From the NCBI RefSeq assembly GCF_026191475.2, contig NZ_JAOSLC020000002.1, positions 1 through 64,000 on the forward strand: DNA of 64,000 nucleotides. The letters run 5' to 3'. The notes beneath the pieces are model-generated. The model saw only the letters and a program-made list of their open reading frames with translations, was not told the DNA's origin and searched no databases. Of this stretch, positions 16,006 through 25,661 are shown one piece after another. The position numbers and the translations under genes were made by a program. Numbering within the stretch: position 1 is the first letter of the stretch; every line of letters starts with the position of its first letter. This stretch comes from Polaribacter ponticola (GTDB taxonomy: Bacteria > Bacteroidota > Bacteroidia > Flavobacteriales > Flavobacteriaceae).

Positions 16006-16998
16006 ATGAAAAATTACAGAGAAGTAGTAGGAATTGATGTATCAAAAAAGACGATTGATGCTTATTGTTATCATGCCCAAGTTCATAAAGAGTTTAAGAA
16101 CGATTTAGTTGGTTACAAAAGCCTCTTAAAATGGGTTTTACAAGCAACAAAAGAAAGTGCTGTTTTTTATTGTTTTGAGAATACAGGTTATTATTCCTTA
16201 AAACTTGCGCTTTATTTGCATAGTAAGAAAGTAGTTTATGTTGAGGAAAGTCCGTTAAAAATTAAGCGTTCTTCAGGGATTGTAAAAGAGAAAACAGATA
16301 AACTAGATGCTCAAGTAATAGCAAGATATGGTTGGCTTTACAGAGAAGAGTTAACTCCAAGTACTGTTAAAAGTAGCTCTCATTTAGAGTTAGGTAGATT
16401 GTTAGCTTTAAGAGATCAGTTAGTTAGAAATAACGCGGGTTTAAAAGGTACTTTAAAAGAGATGAAAGAGCTTTTAACAAGCTCTACAACAGATTTAGGT
16501 TGTATCAGTTTAAAGCGAAGTATTGACTATTTATCTAAGCAAGTAAAGGCAATAGAAATTAGAATTGAAGAAATAATTTTTGATGATATTTCTATGAGTA
16601 AAAACTACGAATTATTAAAAAGTATGAAAGGGATTGGTCTTGTGGTTGCTTGTCAATTAATTTATCATACAGGTAACTTTACACGTTTTAAAAGTTGGCG
16701 TGCTTTCTCCAGTTATTGTGGAACTGCACCTTTTGAGCATCGCTCTGGTACAAGTATTCATAGACGAAAACAATGTCATTATTTAGGAGATAGAAAGATG
16801 AAAAGTTTACTAAGTATGGCAAGTGTTTCTGCAATACAACATGATAGCGAACTAAAATTGTATTATCAAAAAAAGTTAGCAGAAGGAAAAGATAAAATGT
16901 TAGCAATAAATAATGTTAGAAACAAACTAATAGCGAGAGCTTTTGCAGTAGTTAAAAGAGGAACACCGTATGTTGTTCTTCAAAATTATGCTGCTTAA
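16006..16998 (+). CDS. IS110-family transposase, type A, copy 4
   Basis: 330 residues, identical at protein level to the copies at 1536 and 6300; catalytic residues intact. Confidence 0.9.
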   Translation: MKNYREVVGIDVSKKTIDAYCYHAQVHKEFKNDLVGYKSLLKWVLQATKESAVFYCFENTGYYSLKLALYLHSKKVVYVEESPLKIKRSSGIVKEKTDKLDAQVIARYGWLYREELTPSTVKSSSHLELGRLLALRDQLVRNNAGLKGTLKEMKELLTSSTTDLGCISLKRSIDYLSKQVKAIEIRIEEIIFDDISMSKNYELLKSMKGIGLVVACQLIYHTGNFTRFKSWRAFSSYCGTAPFEHRSGTSIHRRKQCHYLGDRKMKSLLSMASVSAIQHDSELKLYYQKKLAEGKDKMLAINNVRNKLIARAFAVVKRGTPYVVLQNYAA

Positions 16999-17039
16999 AA
17001 TAAAAACTAAATTTTATTAGGATTTGATCTTGGAATACG

Positions 17040-17321
17040 AGTACATACAGAATAAGACCAAGCATTATTAAAAGTTATACCTTTACTCATTAAACTTTCT
17101 AAATTAGGCATATTTGCTTTTATGCTACCTTCTGTATAATTAGCAATTGCATCTTTACTAACATCATCTGCTATTACTAATAAAATATTTGGTTTTGAAG
17201 TAATTATTGGCACATCAATTTCATCTTCATTGTCTATAATCTCATCTATAATTTCTGGAGACGAACTACAACCAATTAGAAAAATGCTTACTAATAGTAT
17301 CTTAAATATTGATATTTTCAT
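17040..17321 (-). pseudogene. Sulfatase lipoprotein, N-terminal part (split gene)
   Basis: Starts MKISIFKILLVSIFLIGC, a lipoprotein signal with lipobox LIGC, then an acidic linker, then KPNILLVIADDVSKDA with the paired aspartates that bind the sulfatase metal, then NNAWSYSVCT. The next codons should complete CxPxR but the IS begins here. The remainder is at 7491-8517. Joined directly, the halves read CT-RSSIITG, two residues short of the consensus, so a few bases were probably lost at the insertion. An outer-membrane or surface lipoprotein sulfatase is inferred for the ancestral gene. Confidence 0.85.
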
Positions 17322-17441
17322 TAATTATATTTTTTACCTTAGACCCAAGTATTTGTTAATAGTTTTATTTAACATAAAATTTTTGTAACAAAAACTGTAA
17401 ATTAGTCGTCTAAAATATAGAATCATTTTAGAAAATCAACC

Positions 17442-18119
17442 ATGAAAAAATTATTACCCACTTTATCATTACTAGTTTTATTAATTAGTTGTACTTCTCA
17501 AAAAAACTCTAAAGAATTTATAAAAGAAACTTCTGGACGCTATTTATTTAATGCTAATGAAGTTTTAGAAATATATTTTAAAGAAGAAAAACTACACGCA
17601 AAATGGCGAGGAAATAACGATATTGAGTTGTTAAAAGTAAATGATAGTTCTTTTTATATGAAAGAACTAAACGAAAAAATGGTTTTTGTAAAAGATCCTC
17701 AAATGCATATAGAATTAACTCCTAAAACAGAACACGAAGGCATTCTTTATCATTTTAAAAAAATGAATGAAGATGAAAAAACCCCTAGCGAATATTTTAA
17801 AGCTAAAGAATTTAATAAAGCCTTAGCTGCATTTTTATTGATTAAAAAGAAAGATTCTTTAAACTCTATTATAAGAGAAAGTAAATTTAATAGTTTAGGC
17901 TATGAATTTATGAGAAAAAAAGATTTTATTTCTGCTATAGAAATCTTTAAAATAAATGTTGCGCTACACCCAAAAAGTTCAAATGTATTTGATAGTTTAG
18001 GAGAAGCTTACCTAAAAAATAACGATACTATTAATGCCATCGATAACTTTAAAAAAGCTTTAGCTATTAATTCTGAAAATAGAAGTGCTAAAAGATATTT
18101 AAAGAAGATTACACAATAA
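17442..18119 (+). CDS. TPR-containing lipoprotein
   Basis: 225 residues. Lipoprotein signal ending LLISC. Residues about 28-105 resemble the small beta-rich DUF3471-type domain found after beta-lactamase-like hydrolases. The C-terminal third has TPR-like helices, the clearest being DTINAIDNFKKALAINSENR. Such fragments usually belong to larger serine-hydrolase proteins, but no hydrolase domain is present upstream. It ends three bases before the next gene. Function unknown. Confidence 0.7.
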   Translation: MKKLLPTLSLLVLLISCTSQKNSKEFIKETSGRYLFNANEVLEIYFKEEKLHAKWRGNNDIELLKVNDSSFYMKELNEKMVFVKDPQMHIELTPKTEHEGILYHFKKMNEDEKTPSEYFKAKEFNKALAAFLLIKKKDSLNSIIRESKFNSLGYEFMRKKDFISAIEIFKINVALHPKSSNVFDSLGEAYLKNNDTINAIDNFKKALAINSENRSAKRYLKKITQ

Positions 18120-18122
18120 AAA

Positions 18123-18657
18123 ATGACTCTAGAAAAATTAAAATATCCAATAGGACAAGCAAATATACCTACCACAATTACAAAAAAATATCGAAGATTG
18201 GATTACTGTACTCGATACTTTTCCACAAAATCTAGAATTTTTAACTCGTAAATTATCCGACTATCAATTAGATACTCCTTATAGAGATGGAGGTTGGTCT
18301 ATTAGACAAGTTGTACATCATTGTTATGATAGCCATCATAATTCTTATTTACGTTTTAAATGGGCTTTAACCGAAGACAATCCTGTAATTAAAGCATATT
18401 ATGAAGAGAGATGGGCAGAATTACACGATTCTAAATCTGCTCCTATATTTTTATCTATAGATGCTTTAAAAGCACTTCACTCTAAATGGGTTTACCTTTT
18501 AAAAAACTTAACAAGTTTAGAATTAGAAAAATCTTTCATCCATCCATCTAGTAATGAAATTGTGGGTTTAAAAGATAATATTGGAATTTATGCTTGGCAT
18601 TGCAATCATCATTTTGCACATATAGAACAATTAATGATTCGAAAAGGTTGGAAATAA
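18123..18657 (+). pseudogene. YfiT-like DinB-family metal-dependent hydrolase/transferase, frameshifted
   Basis: Starts MTLEKLKYPIGQ and would run about 177 residues. The frame shifts at an A7 run (18182-18188); with six As it reads ITKNIEDWITVLDTFP and continues with IRQVVHHCYDSHHNSYLRFKWALTED and WHCNHHFAHIEQL, the metal-binding histidine pattern of the YfiT/bacillithiol-transferase group. In-frame stop soon after the shift. Probably a sequence error or a recent slip. Confidence 0.75.
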
Positions 18658-18694
18658 ATTTATCAACTTTTTTTAACTTCAAAAATTAAAATAA

Positions 18695-19143
18695 ATGAAA
18701 ATTAAAATCTTTTTTTAATATTGTTTCTTAGTGTATTTAGTTCTTCTAAAACACACGCTCAAAAGACAACTAAAACCGATTTAGAACAAATTACTGAAAC
18801 TCTAACTCACTATATAGAAGGTACTGCAAACGGAGAACCAGATCGTTTAAAAATAGCTTTTCATCCAGATTTTAATTTATATACAATTCGTAGAGATAGT
18901 TTATGGATAAGATCTGGAGAGCAATATATTTCTAAAATAAAAAAAGGAAGAAAATCTAACCGAGTTGGTAGAATTATTTCTATCGATTATGAAAACAATG
19001 CAGCTAGCGCAAAAGCAGAAATTATAATTCCGAATTGGAGGGTTTATACAGATTACTTTTTACTATTAAAATATGAAGGAAGTTGGAAAATTGTACAGAA
19101 ATCATATTCTTTCAGAACTTATTCTAATGAAAATAAAAAATAA
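18695..19143 (+). pseudogene. NTF2-like (SnoaL/lumazine-binding type) secreted protein, frameshift in signal peptide
   Basis: The ATG at 18695 gives MKIKIFF then a stop in a T7 run (18710-18716). With one more T it continues LILFLSVFSSSKTHAQ, a good signal peptide, into a 120-residue NTF2-like domain (ITETLTHYIEGTANGEPDRL... then VGRIISIDYENNAASAKAEI). Without correction only a TTG at 18721 could start it, inside the signal peptide. Overlaps the csaA start by one base. Role unknown. Confidence 0.65.
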
Positions 19144-19481
19144 TGAATTCAGAAATTACATTTGAAGATTTTTTAAAAGTTGATATTAGAATAGGAACAA
19201 TAATAGAAGTCAATGATTTTCCAAAAGCCAGAAAGCCTGCATATCAATTAAAAGTAGATTTTGGAGATTTAGGCATTAAAAAATCGAGTGCTCAAATAAC
19301 AGATTTATATACTAAAGAAGAACTATTAAACAAACAAATTTCTGCTATAGTAAACTTTAAACCTAGACAAATTGCAAACTTTATGAGCGAAGTTTTAGTA
19401 ATTGGTGTTTATAATACAGATGGTAATGTTGTTTTATTACAGGTTTCTAAAACTATAAAAAACGGAGAACAAATTTCTTAA
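19143..19481 (+). CDS. csaA: tRNA-binding-domain protein, CsaA family
   Basis: 112 residues, the full length of CsaA. One OB-fold of the EMAP-II/Trbp111 type: FLKVDIRIGTIIEV at the start, and the IVNFKPRQIANFMSEVLVIG core that forms the dimer interface. CsaA binds tRNA and has been described as an export-related chaperone in Bacillus. Starts at the last base of the previous gene, so translation is coupled. Confidence 0.85.
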   Translation: MNSEITFEDFLKVDIRIGTIIEVNDFPKARKPAYQLKVDFGDLGIKKSSAQITDLYTKEELLNKQISAIVNFKPRQIANFMSEVLVIGVYNTDGNVVLLQVSKTIKNGEQIS

Positions 19482-19483
19482 GG

Positions 19484-19590
19484 TCATTACGAACAACAAT
19501 GAAGTAATCTGTAAATATAAAACTCACTACATCTATTATGAGATTGCCACATCAAGTAAAAAAACTCGATTCGCAAAGACAAATTCGTTT
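19484..19590. repeat. Flavobacterial intergenic palindrome
   Basis: Contains GTCATTACGAACAACAATGAAG and, later, GAGATTGCCACATC, degenerate versions of the palindromic family whose better copies read GTCATTGCGAGGAACGAAGC. Lies between convergent csaA and the Pmp3 gene, where it may act as a weak terminator. Recognised from memory, not by a search. Confidence 0.4.
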
Positions 19591-19592
19591 TT

Positions 19593-19751
19593 TTAATTCT
19601 TAGGATTATTCAAAATCACTAACGCTCCAATAACTCCAGGAATCCATCCACAAAGTGTTAGTAAAAAAATTATAAAGAAAGAACCACAACCTTTGTCTAT
19701 TACAGAAAGTGGCGGAAAAATAATAGCAAATAAAACTCTAAAGAAACTCAT
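19593..19751 (-). CDS. YqaE/Pmp3-family membrane peptide
   Basis: 52 residues: begins MSFFRVLFAIIFPPLSVID and has a second helix FIIFLLTLCGWIPGVIGALVIL, the two-helix Pmp3/UPF0057 fold with the conserved PPL and CGWIPG features. Such peptides are stress-induced inner-membrane proteins. Ends with NNPKN. Convergent with csaA. Confidence 0.85.
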   Translation of the reverse strand: MSFFRVLFAIIFPPLSVIDKGCGSFFIIFLLTLCGWIPGVIGALVILNNPKN

Positions 19752-19940
19752 TTATGTATTTAGTTGGTTACACATATAAGACGTTTAACAACTACTTTTG
19801 TTACAAAAGTAAGTTTCAAAGTTGCAAAACTTGATTATGAAACCTTGCAACTTTAAAAATCTTCTCGATACAATTTTTATAAAAAATTAAAATCACTCAA
19901 AACATATCGTGTTATAAAAACGGACATTGTAACTCAAAAA

Positions 19941-19972
19941 CTTTGAAACTTTGAAACTTTGAAACTTTGAAA
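19941..19972. repeat. 8-bp tandem repeat, four units of CTTTGAAA
   Basis: Four perfect units plus a partial fifth, 11 bases from the stop of the M14 peptidase gene, in A/T-rich DNA. Related sequence (CAAAGTTGCAAAAC) occurs 120 bases upstream. Could vary in number between strains. No gene. Confidence 0.7.
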
Positions 19973-19983
19973 CTTAAAGAAAC

Positions 19984-22473
19984 CTACATTTTATCACCAA
20001 AGAAAACAGCATTCATTAACAACTTATTTGTACCAAACCAAAAAGCTCTAAAATTGGTGTTGTCTGTAAAAACAATAACTCTACCTCTTCCCATTCTCTG
20101 TACTTTAAATGGAACAGTGTTTTTAATAACCTTAGCATTTTCTTTAGAAATATAACCACTCAGTAACGGGTTAGATGTGTATTGTATGGGATTGTTATAG
20201 CTATTTTTATCGGCTTTTATAAATAGTGTAGAATTTCTAAACAAGGCAATTTTATCGTTCTTATACCCAAAACTTATGGGATGAGACCTATCTAAATCAG
20301 CTTCAAAAATTGCTCCACCAATATATTGAGCACCAAACTGCAAAGATTTATTTTCGAAAGACACGTTTTTTATTGAATCTATTTTAGCCTTTTCAAATTG
20401 TAGGTTAACCATTTTATTGCTTGCTAACCATTTTGCGGTGTTTTTATAACCAACTAAAACACCACCGTTTTTAACCCAAGTTTTTAATTTATTAATAGCA
20501 GACTTTTCTATACTACTACTCGGTATTATAATATGCGTGTATTTCTGAAGATTTATTCTTGTAAAATAACTCATATCTAAACGTGTTATATTCATATCGA
20601 AACGTTGGTCAAACAAATGCCAAATTTCTCCTGAATCATTACCAGCAATTCCGTTACCAACTAACATGGCTACTTTTGGTATTGTTATTGGTTTAAAATT
20701 ATTAGAACCTAAATCTATTCCTTCGTTTAAACCTGTATTTACAGCCGCAATTTTTAAATTACTTTCTTCTGCAATTTTTTGTAGGAATTGATATAATTCT
20801 GAAGCGTCTAATTTTTGATTTTGCACCGGAATAAAAACAGTTCCGTATTCATAAGAAGCACCACCGTTTTTAAAATTTTTCATCGAAACTTTTGCTCTAA
20901 TTCCTTTTTGTAAAATTGTGTTTAAGGCTTTTGGTGCATAATATTCATTCCAAGGCATTAAATAACCATAATCACTTTTAAAAGAAATAGTACCAGCATT
21001 CAATTTTAATTCTGTAATCTCATCTCCTGCTTTAGAAAGCGATATGTTTTCTGCATAATCAACTCCAAATGCATGATTAAAAGTCCATGCAGAAACATCA
21101 TAAAATAAACTGTCTTTAAATTTTGTTCTTACATCAAACATCGCTTTTACCAATCGTTGATTTTTCTGATTCATAGGAACTACATAACTATAGCCCTTTT
21201 TAAAATTTTTACCGTTCTTAGTAAAATCAGACTTAACATCATACATTTTTACTTGATGACGTTTTAATACTTCTGCCAAATGGAAACTTTTTGCAGCATC
21301 TTTTTCATCACCAAAAACAATAGCTTGTTTAACACCTGTATTTCTAGATTCTTTGTAAAAATCTTGTTGGTATTTTAAGATTTTTACACGCATACTTTTT
21401 GCTGCTTCTAAAGTAGATAATGCTGCTGTAAACTGGTTTCTAATGGTAAAAGGGAATGTTAAAATTCCGTTAGTAGTTTCTTGTGCATGACCTCTAGAAC
21501 TTGCTTGTTCAAACAAAATTCCAATACTTCCATTAATATCCGGAAACGTAGATCCTTTACCGTAATAAAAATCATCGAAACTTTCTTCTGAATAATATAA
21601 AGAACCTATTTTATCTAACGCTTTTGCATGATATGTTGCAATTTCTTTGGTTAAATCTTGGTTCATTTGTGGGGTTAACGGATTTGTTCTACTCGGAATA
21701 CCAGGTTGAAAAAAGAAACTAGAATTAGATCCCATTTCATGATGATCTGTTAAAATATTTGGCAACCATTTATGAAAACTTGCTATACGTGCTTTACTTT
21801 CTGGCAACTGAACAGGCAACCAATCTCTATTCATATCAAACTGATAATGATTAGTTCTACCTCTTGGCCAAATCTCTGTATATTCTCTATCGTTAGGGTC
21901 TGGATTTATGTTTTTACTCCTATTGGTATTTGCCCAATATGCAAAACGTTGCAAACCATCTGGATTAAAAGAAGGATCAAAAAGAATAACTGTATTTTTT
22001 AATAGATCTTTTATATTTTCTGCTGCTGCTAAATAATAAGCAACTGCTAAAGCTGCATTAGAACCACTTGCTTCATTACCATGAATAGAAAATCCTTGAT
22101 ACACTACAATAGGATTTTTAGATACATCTATAGAACTATCGTTTGTAGCATCTATATGTTCTTGTTTTATTTTATTAATATTTTTATGATTTTCTGGTGC
22201 TGTAATTGTTAATAACAACAAAGGTCTATCTTCATAAGTTTTACCTCTATTTTCTATAGAAATTCTATCTGATGAAGCTGCCAAAACTTTCATATATTCT
22301 ACTAATTTATCGTGTGTAATATGCCACTCTCCTACCTCATGACCAATTACAGATTTTGGCGTTGGTATGTTTTTATTATAAGTAGTATTTTGAGGTAAAT
22401 AATAAGATAAATCAACTTTTTGAGCTGAAATTGAAAAAGTTACAAATAAGAAAAGTAGTAGTATTTTTTTCAT
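19984..22473 (-). CDS. Secreted M14-family zinc carboxypeptidase
   Basis: 829 residues from the ATG at 22473, which gives the signal peptide MKKILLLFLFVTFSISAQ; an upstream ATG adds 14 unlikely residues. The M14 catalytic domain (about 40-380) has the zinc residues in FSIHGNEASGS (H and E) and the HHEMGSNSSFF segment, and LFEQASSRGH near its end. The C-terminal half (from about 620) looks like a class I amidotransferase-like domain of the kind attached to long Bacteroidetes M14 proteins (VAMLVGNGI, then GGVLVGYKNTA). Probably periplasmic or surface peptidase. Single gene. Confidence 0.85.
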   Translation of the reverse strand: MKKILLLFLFVTFSISAQKVDLSYYLPQNTTYNKNIPTPKSVIGHEVGEWHITHDKLVEYMKVLAASSDRISIENRGKTYEDRPLLLLTITAPENHKNINKIKQEHIDATNDSSIDVSKNPIVVYQGFSIHGNEASGSNAALAVAYYLAAAENIKDLLKNTVILFDPSFNPDGLQRFAYWANTNRSKNINPDPNDREYTEIWPRGRTNHYQFDMNRDWLPVQLPESKARIASFHKWLPNILTDHHEMGSNSSFFFQPGIPSRTNPLTPQMNQDLTKEIATYHAKALDKIGSLYYSEESFDDFYYGKGSTFPDINGSIGILFEQASSRGHAQETTNGILTFPFTIRNQFTAALSTLEAAKSMRVKILKYQQDFYKESRNTGVKQAIVFGDEKDAAKSFHLAEVLKRHQVKMYDVKSDFTKNGKNFKKGYSYVVPMNQKNQRLVKAMFDVRTKFKDSLFYDVSAWTFNHAFGVDYAENISLSKAGDEITELKLNAGTISFKSDYGYLMPWNEYYAPKALNTILQKGIRAKVSMKNFKNGGASYEYGTVFIPVQNQKLDASELYQFLQKIAEESNLKIAAVNTGLNEGIDLGSNNFKPITIPKVAMLVGNGIAGNDSGEIWHLFDQRFDMNITRLDMSYFTRINLQKYTHIIIPSSSIEKSAINKLKTWVKNGGVLVGYKNTAKWLASNKMVNLQFEKAKIDSIKNVSFENKSLQFGAQYIGGAIFEADLDRSHPISFGYKNDKIALFRNSTLFIKADKNSYNNPIQYTSNPLLSGYISKENAKVIKNTVPFKVQRMGRGRVIVFTDNTNFRAFWFGTNKLLMNAVFFGDKM

Positions 22474-22664
22474 GTAAAATATAATATTGGTTATTTCACA
22501 AATATAGGAATTCAAAAATGCTAAACTGGAACTTTAACATTGATTCAATAACTTTTCAATCTATTTTTTATCAATTCTATAAAAATGAACAAACTCCTTA
22601 CCTATTTTCTTTTAATGATAATATTATGCTGATATTTGTTTACTTAGATAAATTTAGTGTTTAG

Positions 22665-25583
22665 ATGATTAATACCGCTACTTTACAAAACCTACACAAC
22701 TCACTTTCTGGTGATGTTCTTTTTGATAATTTGCATAAAACTTTTTATGCTACAGATGCCTCTGTGTATAAAAAAATTCCTTTAGCAGTTGCTTTTCCTA
22801 AGGATGAAAAAGACATTATTAAATTAATTGAATTTGCTAATAAAAACAGCATCACTTTAATACCAAGAACTGCAGGAACTTCTTTAGCAGGACAATGTGT
22901 TGGAGATGGTATTGTGGTAGATGTTTCTAAACATTTTACAAGTATTATTTCTTTTGATGAACAAGCAAAAACAATTACCCTACAACCAGGAATTGTAAGA
23001 GATTCTTTAAACGTTTTCTTAAAACCTTATGGTTTGTTTTTTGGCCCAAATACATCAACATCAAATAGATGCATGATTGGTGGCATGGTAGGTAACAATT
23101 CATCTGGAAGTACATCAATAAAATACGGTGTTACTCGTGATAAGGTTTTAAGCATTGATGCTATTTTGAGTGATGGTAGCACAGCTACTTTTAACGAAAT
23201 TTCATCAGCTGAATTCATCAAAAAAACAAAAGAGAATACTCAAGAAGGAAAAATTTATAAGTCAATTTTTGAAGAATTATCTTCTGTAGAAAATCAGCAA
23301 GAAATAAAAAATGAGTTTCCAAAGCCAGAAATTCATAGAAGATGTACAGGTTATGCTGTTGATGAGTTTTTAACTTCAGATTTATTTGGAGGAACTTCTC
23401 CAACCATAAACGTTGCAAAATTATTATCTGGTAGCGAAGGTACTTTGGCTTTTTCAACAGCAATAACTTTACAATTAGATGCTGTTGCGCCAAAAGAAAG
23501 CATTATGGTTTGTACCCATTTTAAGAGTATAAACGAAAGTTTAAAAGCGACTGTAATTGCCATGAATCACAATTTATATAATTGTGAATTAATGGACAAA
23601 ACCATTTTAGATTGTACTAAAAATCATCCAGATTTAGCAAAAAATAGATTCTTTTTACAAGGAGATCCAGAAGCGGTTTTAATGTTAGAAGTTTCTGCCA
23701 ATACTATTGAAGAAACAGAAATTTTAGCAGATAAATTAATAGCAGATTTAGAAAAAAACAATTTTGGGTATCATCATCCTAAAGTATATGGTTCTGATAT
23801 TGCAAAAGTGCATTATTTGCGTAAAGCTGGTTTAGGTGCTTTGGCAAATATTGTTGGAGATAAAAAAGCGGTTGCATGTATAGAAGATACTGCTGTTGCT
23901 TTAGAAGATTTACCTAATTACATTGAAGAGTTTACCAAAATAATGGATAAATATCAGCAAAATGCTGTGTATTATGCGCATGCTGGAGCTGGTGAATTAC
24001 ATTTACGTCCTATTTTAAATATCAAGAAAAAAGAAGATGTTGTGTTGTTTAGAAAAATAACTACTGAAACGGCTCAGTTAGTAAAAAAATACAAAGGTTC
24101 TTTTTCTGGAGAACATGGAGACGGAATTGTACGTGCAGAGTTTATTCCGTTAATGATTGGTGATAAAAATTATCAACTTTTAAGAAGAATAAAAAAAGCA
24201 TTTGACCCTAATAATGTTTTTAACCAAGGTAAAATTACGGATGCTTTTGCTATGGATGAAAGCCTACGTTATGAAGTTGATAGAGAAGAACCTATAATTA
24301 AAACGTTGCAAGATTTCTCTAAAGATGAAGGTATTTTAAAACTCGCAGAAAAATGTAATGGTTCTGGAGATTGTAGAAAACCTGTAGAAGCTGGTGGAAC
24401 TTTATGCCCAAGTTATAGAGCCACAAAAGATGAAAAAGACACTACAAGAGCAAGAGCCAATACTTTACGAGATGTTTTAACCAATAATACAGCTGTAAAT
24501 AAATTTGATTCTAAAGAACTAAAGAAGGTTTTAGACCTTTGTTTAAGTTGTAAAGCTTGTGCTACAGAATGCCCAAGTAATGTAGATATTGCAAGTATGA
24601 AAGCAGAGTTTTTGTATCAATATCAAGAAACAAATGGCTATTCATTTAGAAGTAAAATGTTTGCCAATAATGTTAAATACAACAAATTAGGAAGTAAATT
24701 CCCTGCAATTACAAACTTTTTTACCAATACAACAATTGCTAAAAAAGTACTTGGTGTTGCTGTTGAACGCTCTGTTCCTAAATTAGCAAATCAGACTTTA
24801 GATAATTGGTTAAAGAAAAGAAATGTCACTTCGTGCGCAGTCGAGAAGTCTTCTAAAAAAGCGGTGTATTTATTTAATGATGAATTTACCAATTATTACG
24901 ATGCAGAAATAGGTAAAGACGCTGTTATTCTATTAGAAAAATTAGGCTATGAAGTTAAAAATATAAATCACGAAGAAAGTGGTAGAAGTCATATTTCGAA
25001 AGGTTTTTTAAGAGAGGCGAAAGAAATCTGTAATACAAATATTGCTATTTTTAAAAATTTAATTACAGATAATATTCCTTTAGTTGGTGTAGAACCTTCT
25101 GCAATATTAACTTTTAGAGACGAATATTTAAGGTTAGCTGATGATAAAACATCCGCAGAAAAAATTGCGAAAAACAGTTTTACTTTCGAAGAATTTTTAG
25201 CCAAAGAAATTAAAAAAGAAAACATTGATAAAGGTCTTTTTACATCAGAAAAAAAGACATTAAAAATTCATGGGCATTGTCATCAAAAAGCATTGTCTGG
25301 TACAATTGCTAGTTTTGAGATGTTAAATCTGCCAGAAAATTATTCTGTAACGATTATGAATACTGGTTGTTGTGGAATGGCGGGTTCTTTTGGATATGAA
25401 AAAGAACACTATAAAGTTTCTATGCAAGTAGGTGAAGATACGTTGTTTCCAAAAGTTAGAAATTGTAGTGAAGACACAGAACTTGTTGCTGCAGGAACAA
25501 GTTGTAGACATCAAATTTATGACGGAACAAAGCGTATTGCAAAACACCCAATTACGTTATTAAGAGAGGCTCTTTTAAAATAA
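22665..25583 (+). CDS. FAD-linked oxidoreductase with C-terminal Fe-S/CCG domains (D-lactate/2-hydroxyacid dehydrogenase type, YdiJ-like)
   Basis: 972 residues. FAD-binding PCMH domain (about 35-210; PRTAGTSLAGQCVGDG and NNSSGSTSIKYG), FAD-linked oxidase C-terminal domain (about 260-530; AHAGAGELHLRP and GEHGDGIVR), then two Fe-S clusters (CNGSGDCRKP with LCPSY; CLSCKACATECPS), and CCG domains at the C-terminus (GHCHQKAL, TGCCGMAGSFGYEKEHY). This is the one-chain layout of membrane-associated 2-hydroxyacid dehydrogenases feeding electrons to quinone. Residues about 722-731 are encoded by an inserted palindromic repeat. Confidence 0.88.
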   Translation: MINTATLQNLHNSLSGDVLFDNLHKTFYATDASVYKKIPLAVAFPKDEKDIIKLIEFANKNSITLIPRTAGTSLAGQCVGDGIVVDVSKHFTSIISFDEQAKTITLQPGIVRDSLNVFLKPYGLFFGPNTSTSNRCMIGGMVGNNSSGSTSIKYGVTRDKVLSIDAILSDGSTATFNEISSAEFIKKTKENTQEGKIYKSIFEELSSVENQQEIKNEFPKPEIHRRCTGYAVDEFLTSDLFGGTSPTINVAKLLSGSEGTLAFSTAITLQLDAVAPKESIMVCTHFKSINESLKATVIAMNHNLYNCELMDKTILDCTKNHPDLAKNRFFLQGDPEAVLMLEVSANTIEETEILADKLIADLEKNNFGYHHPKVYGSDIAKVHYLRKAGLGALANIVGDKKAVACIEDTAVALEDLPNYIEEFTKIMDKYQQNAVYYAHAGAGELHLRPILNIKKKEDVVLFRKITTETAQLVKKYKGSFSGEHGDGIVRAEFIPLMIGDKNYQLLRRIKKAFDPNNVFNQGKITDAFAMDESLRYEVDREEPIIKTLQDFSKDEGILKLAEKCNGSGDCRKPVEAGGTLCPSYRATKDEKDTTRARANTLRDVLTNNTAVNKFDSKELKKVLDLCLSCKACATECPSNVDIASMKAEFLYQYQETNGYSFRSKMFANNVKYNKLGSKFPAITNFFTNTTIAKKVLGVAVERSVPKLANQTLDNWLKKRNVTSCAVEKSSKKAVYLFNDEFTNYYDAEIGKDAVILLEKLGYEVKNINHEESGRSHISKGFLREAKEICNTNIAIFKNLITDNIPLVGVEPSAILTFRDEYLRLADDKTSAEKIAKNSFTFEEFLAKEIKKENIDKGLFTSEKKTLKIHGHCHQKALSGTIASFEMLNLPENYSVTIMNTGCCGMAGSFGYEKEHYKVSMQVGEDTLFPKVRNCSEDTELVAAGTSCRHQIYDGTKRIAKHPITLLREALLK
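24824..24853 (+). repeat. Palindromic repeat inserted in frame in a coding region
   Basis: GTCACTTCGTGCGCAGTCGAGAAGTC (split: GTCACTTCG, TGCGCAG, TCGAGAAGTC) is a typical flavobacterial intergenic repeat sequence. Here it encodes VTSCAVEKS inside the linker between the Fe-S and CCG parts of the oxidoreductase, without shifting the frame. Confidence 0.6.
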
Positions 25584-25610
25584 GTTAATTTAAAAACTTT
25601 AATTAAATAA

Positions 25611-25638
25611 AAAAGTATCGTTTAAAACGATACTTTTT
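25611..25638. terminator. Bidirectional rho-independent terminator
   Basis: Stem AAAAGTATCGTTT with AACGATACTTTT, flanked by A and T tracts on either side. It lies between the convergent oxidoreductase and OmpA genes and can serve both. Confidence 0.85.
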
Positions 25639-25661
25639 TATGAATGTATTTAAGAAAAAGT

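Larger units (their letters stand above)
15803..17039 (+). mobile_element. IS110-family element, type A, copy 4
   Basis: Left flank TACTTACA (attC-like right arm) and right flank the truncated 5' half of the sulfatase gene. Protein and bridge-RNA regions equal copy 1. It is in inverted orientation to copy 2. Confidence 0.85.

Noticed and set aside
22665..25583. Glycolate oxidase glcD/glcF fusion as a precise name
   Set aside because: The one-chain layout fits several 2-hydroxyacid dehydrogenases; the substrate cannot be told.
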